64,000 nt of DNA from Favolaschia claudopus (taxonomy: Eukaryota; Basidiomycota; Agaricomycetes; Agaricales; Mycenaceae). Numbering within the stretch: the first letter of the stretch is position 1; the number at the start of each line of letters is the position of its first letter. This document shows, in pieces, positions 57,762 to 64,000 of the stretch. The notes under the pieces were generated by a model. The model saw only the letters and a program-made list of their open reading frames with translations, was not told the origin of the DNA and ran no database searches. Position numbers and translations under genes: made by a program. The stretch spans positions 62,001 to 126,000 of the forward strand of contig JAWWNJ010000073.1 in the NCBI GenBank assembly GCA_037176885.1, in the 5' to 3' direction.

Positions 57762-57981
57762 TTATATTGTACTGTACTTTAACCGGCGGACATGTATGAA
57801 GTAATGTATCGACTCAGAGTCACGTCAACAACTTGTGGGGAAACTGGCGAATCTTCGACGCAGGATCACGATTTTCGTAGTCGTAGCCTCGTAGGTAGTT
57901 GTGATCAAAGACTTACCAAACTTGAATCAGCTCCACGACAATCTACGACTCGAAGTATTGCTAGGTACTAGTAGCTCAACG

Positions 57982-58662
57982 ATGCCGCCGCGCCCATCGG
58001 TCTTCACTATCCGCGATATCAATGGGACACCTATAACGCCTTTCACCGAGAACCGCGTGAAGTGGAATCAGCAATGGGAGGAAAGAATTGCCATGACGCA
58101 CCAAGGAGACCCAAAATTCATTGAGATTCACCGCCATATGTTTCTGCACATTGCGACCGAGGAGTCAGAAGCTGAAATCCAGCATCTCCTTGCTCTCCAT
58201 CGCGAAAAATATCGCGTTCTCTGCCAGTGCCTCCCCCGTCTCGCAGAGGCTGTCACGGTTTGTTTCGCGATCTATGACTTCCCGAAACGATGGCTGGCTG
58301 CTTCAGCCTCAGTCCGGGAGGAACACATTCTCGAGGGTCTGGGTCAATCGTGTCGTCTAGACGGAGGATTTTCTCGTGTCTTTTGTCCCGAGTTGACTCT
58401 ACCTTTCCTTCAGCGAGGTGGCGGTCAAGGATTCTTGGATCTGTTGCGACATTTTACTCTCGACGACTACTCTCAAGTTCCGAAGAAGCCTATTTACTTG
58501 GATACTGTGCATTGGTATCCGGTGGATCCCGCTGTGCTCGATGCGAATCCAGGGTTGAGAACGGCCTTTGAGCTGGCTGATGCGAATTTCAATGTCGAGA
58601 GAAGTTATCTGATACTAGCAGTGAGCCCGTGCTTCGCTACGGGATACACAGTTTTACGTTGA
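57982..58662 (+). CDS. hypothetical protein
   Basis: An uninterrupted frame from ATG 57982 (MPPRPSVFTIRDINGTP) of about 226 residues; a GTG further upstream is not preferred. Helical, Leu-rich, with LLALHREKYRVLCQCLPRLA, FAIYDFPKRWLAASASVREE and a Pro/Trp-containing segment (YLDTVHWYPVDPAVL). No signal peptide, membrane helix or known motif. The end may differ: a possible 31-bp intron (donor GTGAGC after YLILA) would give a tail FYVELKLS. The codon pattern is regular and supports a real gene. It lies upstream of the MYND gene; I do not recognise the family. Confidence 0.6.
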   Translation: MPPRPSVFTIRDINGTPITPFTENRVKWNQQWEERIAMTHQGDPKFIEIHRHMFLHIATEESEAEIQHLLALHREKYRVLCQCLPRLAEAVTVCFAIYDFPKRWLAASASVREEHILEGLGQSCRLDGGFSRVFCPELTLPFLQRGGGQGFLDLLRHFTLDDYSQVPKKPIYLDTVHWYPVDPAVLDANPGLRTAFELADANFNVERSYLILAVSPCFATGYTVLR

Positions 58663-59773
58663 ATTGAAACTGAGCACGGAAGTTTCGCGCCGTTGACAAT
58701 TTTAGCTCGCAATATCAAGATGCCTGCTGGTTGTCAACCTCGCAGCCTCCTACTAATAGGTTGTATCTAAACTTTTGAGTCGGACGACTTTCCTGGTAAT
58801 TAATTAATATCATTTTGTCTTGTCTGCTATCTAAGCGACAATTCACGGTGTACTTCCTGATTATACATCCCGCTACGAAGTTTCCCTTCATATCTCAGGA
58901 ACTTACTGCGTTGACTTTCTCGATGTCGATCGATCTTCGCGTCGTGGTTGATTGAGCTTCCATTCATGATCAAGTGCTTCGTCTAACGCCCGACTGTGAT
59001 CTGTTGAAGGAGACAAACCTCCATATCATGATACAATATATGACTGAAGTACAACATACCACAATCCGGGAATGCTTTCAACCTCCGTTCACCCTGTTCT
59101 ACTTTCCGTCTCAGCTTCTGCGCTCGCGACTGTTGACTGTCGTATTCTTTGATATCCAACAAATCCTCAATTTTGGCGGCGAGTTCACGTTGAGGGCGGG
59201 CACGCTGAGCGACAGAACTACGTGTGGCTGGATATATGGGTTCGTGTTTGTCAAGGAGACACGGAAGGCCATCACCTTTGGTTGAATTCTCTTTGCTTCC
59301 CTCTCCCTTCTCTTTCTTTGGCCAGCTGAACGACGCTGGAATGAGGTCGTTTTTTGAAATGGTCAAATTGCTGAAGCTGCGCTTCCTTTGGGTTTGAAAC
59401 CTGAGCCGAATTCCTGTTGACATTTGCGTCGGACTCGAGATTCCTCTTTTGTTTCGAGAAAGAAATGTTCAGGTCGAGTCATGGACGGTGTTGCAGGTAA
59501 CAGTGAGCGTAAATGGTGTCCAGTCGAGGGCATGGTGGTACAATAGTTAGAATGCAAGGAGCTCATGGGTGGAGTCTGGTGGCAAGAACTCAACATCTCA
59601 ACAGATCCTGACGACATAGTGGGGCGGTTGACGGCATTGTGGGGCCTTTGGCCAATACGAATGAAGGGAAGACAAATTATGTTGGCTGATTTGTCTGGCA
59701 GGGACCGGGGGTCCTCAATTGTAATATAGATGCAAGTAGCTCCTCTCTGGCGTTGTCGCGGGCTAAACGAAAG
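58663..59773. other. intergenic with weak minus-strand frames
   Basis: About 1.1 kb. Two minus-strand frames (58983-59423, 59363-59842) overlap each other; the second contains MSSGSVEMLSSCHQTPPM and a charged C-terminus but no known domain, and could be a small gene (confidence about 0.25). No RNA gene found. Confidence 0.35.
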
Positions 59774-60743
59774 ATGACAGGCCACACAATGCACGCAACA
59801 ATGTGTATTTTTCTGGGTCTCGGGGATCCAAATGCACCACAACCTCCCAGGCCTGAGGTTTCACGGGGTGTAGCGAAAAGTAAGCTTTTCGGCGAGGTCG
59901 CGGAGAAGATCATGGGTCATGTATATGGCTCCGCGGGCAAGAAGGAGTGGAAACGAGAACAGAAAGAGCACAATGCTGTTCCCCATGTCGCTTTGTGCGA
60001 TCACTGCAGAAAAAAAGAGGAGCCCGGCGCGCAGCGTTTCATGTGTTGCCGAGCATGCACGGATAAGGTGGGTCGCAAGGTGTTTTATTGCTCGAGGTGC
60101 GTGCTTCGTGAATATTCGATACAATATATGACTTGCTCTCTTCTACTGCAGACAATGCCAAAGAGATGACTGGAAAGCGCGACACAAACAGATCTGCGGC
60201 AAGGCAATGACGGTGAAGGAATGCGAGGAGACGGCCAACCTCCTTCCGAAACCGGAAGTCTCTGCCCCAATCTCGAAGCTAATCGGGCCACCAGCGAAAG
60301 GGTTCAAACGGTCTCCTGCGCTCTTGCATCAAATCAGTCTATTGAACGAATTCGGCGGAGCTGGCACAGATTACATCCTTATAACCCGCACAATGCGACG
60401 GTTACGAATCAATATTGAGGATGAGGGCGAGAAGAATGCGTTTCGCAGGTTTCGCGAGTTGGCGCTGTATACAGGGGAGCGAAGAGCGGTGGCGGCTCTT
60501 GGGCAGTTTCTCGTCAAGGGACCAGGTGGAACTTATGCCAAGAAATTCGGAGGGCCGCACGCGGCCCTTGGGGGCCCAGTAGTTCAGCTAGGACTCGATC
60601 GACAAGACGCATTTGACCAGCTTCAACGAGAGTATGAGTTTGACGTCAAATCCGCCGTGGAACAGTTGGAGAGAAAGAGAGGAAACGACGGGATGACGGA
60701 GGTTGAAAAGGAGATACTTGTAGACTATTTTCGGTCTTGGTGA
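59774..60743 (+). CDS. MYND-type zinc-finger protein
   Basis: Two exons (59774-60096 and 60152-60743), about 304 residues. A MYND finger is seen across the splice: CDHC, CRAC, YCSRQCQRDDWKARHKQIC, with the seven Cys and one His in the usual spacing; the intron splits the SR codon pair just before QCQ. MYND fingers bind Pro-rich peptides and recruit corepressors or other partners. The C-terminal half (FGGAGTDYILITRTMRRLRI, FRELALYTGERRAVAALGQF) is helical and resembles the unnamed C-terminal part of many basidiomycete MYND proteins. Start choice: ATG 59774; a second Met at 59801 (MCIFLGLGDP) is also possible. Confidence 0.78.
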
Positions 60744-61980
60744 AGAGAAAAAATCCTTCCATGATGTATTGCGGTTCTCCTTGCAGCACGTATAGATGTA
60801 GTATCAAATGTCTAGTGGGAGGCTGAGCTTAGCAGTGCCGCGGTGAGGGTGGGCGTGTGTTTGGCGTATTTCGAGTTGTTGATACCCAAGAGCATGACAA
60901 CTAGCGGGCGCCATGCGACCCCGAACCTTGCTTTTTGGGGGGATTCGTTGATCACGTCAAGAAACAACCATAATATATTTCCATTTTTATGAGGAGCTGC
61001 AGGCCATTCACGACGGCGTACAATAACCTAGAACTATAGGTGGGTGGAACCTTGTGGTTCGTAATCAAATGATGGTGAACTGAGTTATTGAGCTATGAGG
61101 ATCTTTAGTGAAGAAAGTGGAGAAGAGTAGTTGCGGTGGAGGTATGGTAAGGTACAGGGCGCAAATTGATGTCTACACTGGTACCTTTGCACCGGAATTG
61201 CACCCAAGTCGATAGATATGACCGGTTGAGTCGATTTTGGCAGGGTGCACCTTCAACACGTACAAATTTGAACTCGATGTTCAAAGATTCAGCAAGGAAT
61301 TGCCAGAGAATTGAATGACAAATTGCGGAAAAAAAAAACCAAAATTTAACGTTGAAATTGAATTCTCCGCGATTGAGCAGCATTCATTAAGATTGGAGCA
61401 CTTCAAAGTGGTCCGTGCACCCGTTCATACGAAAATGTTGCCCGCCGTACGTTAATATGTCGTGTCGTCAATGTCTGGGGTTGCCTTCAACCTTGTTGAT
61501 GAAACTGAATTGGGGCTGGAAGATTGCAACTCACCTGCAACATGGCCTGCTTGCCGGAAGACAATCCATATAGTGATCGTCAGTGAGCGGACGTCGAAAA
61601 GCTGTGTAATCGACGTCCGAGCGGCAGGTATCTGCGGGGGAAGTTGGTAAGTTGAGTTTGAACAGGACCAACGGATGATCAGAATTTGTACCATCGAGCT
61701 CGAGAATGGCCGTTGAAGACCCACCGGGCCAGAATGTATATTATCAAGCTTCCTAGGTTGAGAATGTCTAGAGAGATGGAGGTAAATGTCCGTGGGTAAG
61801 GGCTTGGAGGGCCGGTATTACCCTGCCGGCGGCTTGAACCGTTTCAAAAAAAGTTGGATCAGGTGCTGAAGTTCCCCAAACGTCCCGCTCTCGGGACGTC
61901 GTTATATAGCGCGGCACACCGATTGCAAATCAATATCAAACGAAAGGTAGAAGCGCGCCGCTCCCGAGCATCCAAGCAAG
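60744..61980. other. intergenic; TATA box near its right end
   Basis: About 1.2 kb. A minus-strand frame at 61452-61724 and others have coding-like stretches but no domain. A clear TTATATAGCG element lies near 61901-61911, about 75 bp upstream of the ATG at 61981; the same element could also serve the other strand. Confidence 0.4.
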
Positions 61981-62400
61981 ATGAATTTTACCGCAACAAA
62001 CCAGGTTGCCGGGCATCCACAGAGTAATGATGGTGCTTATAGCTTGAAGCTTGACGGGCTTGAAGAGGACGGGAAGTTGATGTGTTTGGTACTATTTGCA
62101 ATCAGCAGATGGCTGAATTTCGACGAACAGAGTCAACGGAGTATTTGGTTCTGCGTGCAGCAGCGTGTTTTGCTCTATTTAGATCCGACGATGTTTGTAT
62201 CTATGTGCAATCAGCAGATGGCTGAATTTCGACGAATAGAGTCAACGGAGTATTTGGTTCTGCGTGCCATGTTTAGAACTGTCTGCAATCAGCAGACGGC
62301 GAATTTTCTGACCAGCGCAATCGAGATTCAATCTAGATTCGTTTGGGTTTATTTGGTTTTGGCTGATGAAGGCGCCGAATTTCCACGGAGGGGGACCTAG
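61981..62400 (+). CDS. short predicted protein containing direct DNA repeats, doubtful
   Basis: A 139-residue frame starting MNFTATNQVAGHPQSNDG and placed behind a TATA box. The DNA contains a repeated 62-bp unit (62097-62158 and 62205-62267, period 108 bp) plus a partial third copy from 62284. Because the period of the first pair keeps the frame only partly, the repeated DNA is read in different frames and does not give a repeated protein motif. No domain seen. It may be a non-coding repeat that happens to be open. Confidence 0.3.
   Translation: MNFTATNQVAGHPQSNDGAYSLKLDGLEEDGKLMCLVLFAISRWLNFDEQSQRSIWFCVQQRVLLYLDPTMFVSMCNQQMAEFRRIESTEYLVLRAMFRTVCNQQTANFLTSAIEIQSRFVWVYLVLADEGAEFPRRGT
62097..62307 (+). 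repeat. short interspersed direct repeats (two full copies, one partial)
   Basis: TGCAATCAGCAGATGGCTGA begins both copies (62097 and 62205), which continue through TTTCGACGAA, AGAGTCAACGGAGTATTTGG to TTCTGCGTG with only one or two differences; a third partial copy (GCAATCAGCAGACGGCGAA) starts at about 62284. Spacings are 108 and 79 bp. Confidence 0.85.
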
Positions 62401-62684
62401 CTTAAAAGCAAGGTCATAAAAGAACCACCATCTTGTTTTTAGTTCTTTGGAGCAATTATTTTATGATAGAATGCTTTGGTAGACTTTGACGCGACGCGAC
62501 GCGATTGTGACATTGTGACGTGCAAAATCACATGTTCTGTGACCTCTCCTTCCCAACTTGTCCAACTTCGCGCGTAGCCTGGACGCATCCTCATCTCGCT
62601 GGCTTCGCAGCGCGCCGTCCGTGTATTTATCGGTCTCAGCTGGATATCCACCCCCTCAAGCGCTCTATTCCCCATCTTTGAATC
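62401..62684. promoter_or_regulatory. upstream region of the second RdRP gene
   Basis: About 285 bp. Holds GACGCGACGCGACGCGAT near 62489-62506 (a short GCGAC-type triplication) and TGTGACATTGTGACGTG repeats nearby. Likely promoter of the RdRP at 62685. Confidence 0.35.
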
Positions 62685-64000
62685 ATGTCGCAAGCGGTAC
62701 GACTGGCGGTGCCCAACCTTACCGTGACTCACCTGTCCTATAGGCGAGCGACGACAGTTTCGATGCTGCCGACGACTTAGCGAAAATGGCCTGGGACGAA
62801 GATGCTCTGGCAGAGATGGAGAGAGTCGCTACCCAACCCTCGTCGCCAGTGAAGCAATGGCGGAGCCCAGAGGCTGTTCATTGTCAGTCCCAGACATCGT
62901 CTTGAGATTTGTCCTTGAAGCTCACGCGGTAGCAGCTCCTTCTACTCCAGAATCCAAGCAGCGTCATGGTATACAGCTGGGTAATGATACCCCTGCCACG
63001 CCGTCTCGTCCTTCAGGCCGTGAGACGGGTTCCGCATCGGCAAGCCGGATTTACAGGACTTTGGAGGAGGTAACAATCGAGGACGAGCGTGAGTTCTGTA
63101 CCTATCAGGAGTCACCCTCAGACAGTCTGACCACTTGCAGCATCCCTGCATAGAGCTCTTTTTCCAATGGATCCCAAGCAGGTTTGCGCCAAGCAGCGTC
63201 TTCATGCGCAATGATATCCTGACATGAGTTAGGCTTCTCGAAATCGCGTTTTTGGTTTAGATGACGATGATGAAGGCATGTTACATCTTGTCTCCACAGT
63301 GTTGCCTCTTTTAATGGGCTTTTTCCAGTCGAGACAAGTAAGAAATACAACATTCCGACCAAAAATACTAAGCTATTCGCAGAACTGCGATCACTGCCTT
63401 CACGCTCTATGGCGCCTCCTCCTGTTCCAACCCATACACGTCCCCTTCGATCATCTTCCACGTACTCTTCCATCAACTCGACCTCGAGTTCCAACTCCCT
63501 GTTCTCGGCGACTTCCCGCACGTCGTCGATGTCCTCCATGGAATCAGTGGACACAAGTCCACGGAATTCTCCTCTCAAAAGGGGAGCCGAAGATCAGCTA
63601 ATCTCTTCACCTTCACCATCCAAGTCCCGTAAGCTTTGCGCGACTCCAGGATCTGATCCCTCATCCAACTCAGCCATGGAATCGCCTCTTGCGAGCCCTT
63701 CGAAACCTCGACCGTCAGCGGAGACCTTCACTTTGGAGAGCCTGTTCGACGGCAAGCACGGGTGTTGGCTCACGAAATATATCGTCGCACACTCTAAAAG
63801 GGTCCTTCATGCATTAGAAGGCCAGGGGGTAACGTTGGGAGTTCAATGGGAATTGGCACGCGGGGTTTCAGCCGGCAAATTTAGTTGGGAAAATATCGAG
63901 ACCAAAATGAAGAAGACCGCCAACGCTTTCGCAGGCACGAATCTTGAGGTAGCGTGGAAAGTATCAGATATTATGCGGGGGATAACCGAGTCCAAGCCCC
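62685..64000 (+). CDS. RNA-dependent RNA polymerase, N-terminal part (second copy, cut by window edge)
   Basis: The ATG at 62685 (MSQA, then after an intron with donor GTACGA, ASDDSFDAADDLAKMAW) opens a gene that runs off the right edge. Several exons of acidic and Ser/Pro-rich sequence follow. From about 63715 the sequence aligns with the other RdRP: ETFTLESLFDGKHGCWLTKY and GVQWELARGVSAGKFSWENI parallel FTLDCMFGGHHGQHLEPY and GVQWELVRGVMNGAWTWEDV at 40998-41170. The catalytic core is outside the window. Role as for the first copy: amplifying double-stranded RNA in gene silencing. Its N-terminal region differs from copy 1 in length and composition, so the two are old paralogues. Confidence 0.68.

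Overview
The window is nuclear DNA of a filamentous basidiomycete, most likely an Agaricomycete. Genes are compact and broken by many short introns (mostly 45-60 bp, GT...AG with occasional GC...AG). The gene families are typical of mushroom-forming fungi: F-box/LRR proteins, a DUF6534-type membrane protein, an HGD-type kinase, tandem endopolygalacturonases and cellular RNA-dependent RNA polymerases (RdRPs). There is no prokaryotic operon structure, CRISPR array or convincing tRNA. All exon/intron models were read by eye from splice signals and paralogue comparison; no searches were run.

Left region (1-9.5 kb): four copies of a gene family whose C-terminal domain carries the zinc-deaminase signature (HxE followed by CxxC, here HCE/HSE and CFQC), resembling fungal OTT_1508-like deaminases. 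One copy is cut by the window edge. The other three (3632-5190 minus, 5709-7316 plus, 8052-9458 plus) share intron positions. An F-box gene lies between copies 1 and 2.

Decayed region (9.9-22 kb): a polysaccharide-deacetylase (CE4-like) pseudogene with several one-base insertions, and a diverged segmental duplication of about 2.8-2.9 kb (block A about 11.67-14.6 kb, block B about 19.0-21.85 kb). Between the blocks sit a membrane-anchored aspartic-protease homologue that has lost both catalytic motifs and a small secreted protein. From 22.5 to 26.2 kb lies a gene that reads as a fusion of a protein kinase with an EST1/SMG-type domain and appears to lack the PIN nuclease usual at the end of that family.

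Central region (28.5-39.9 kb): a better preserved CE4-like gene (its expected start codon reads ATT), a GPI-anchored Ser/Thr-rich surface protein, two tandem GH28 endopolygalacturonases, a Pep12/syntaxin-type SNARE, and a zinc-ribbon protein.

Right region (40-64 kb): a full eukaryotic RdRP gene whose catalytic loop is split over a 12-nt microexon and reads DTDAD. It is followed by an F-box gene with one frameshift, a DUF6534-type membrane protein, ribosomal protein eL28, another F-box-like gene, a small conserved protein, a TRF4/5-type poly(A) polymerase, a HOS2/HDAC3-type histone deacetylase, a hypothetical protein, a MYND zinc-finger protein, and the 5' part of a second RdRP gene running off the right edge. 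RdRPs and TRF4-type polymerases both act in small-RNA and RNA-surveillance pathways, but nothing in the sequence shows these neighbours are co-regulated. Housekeeping genes (SNARE, eL28, TRF4, HOS2) alternate with fast-evolving accessory families.
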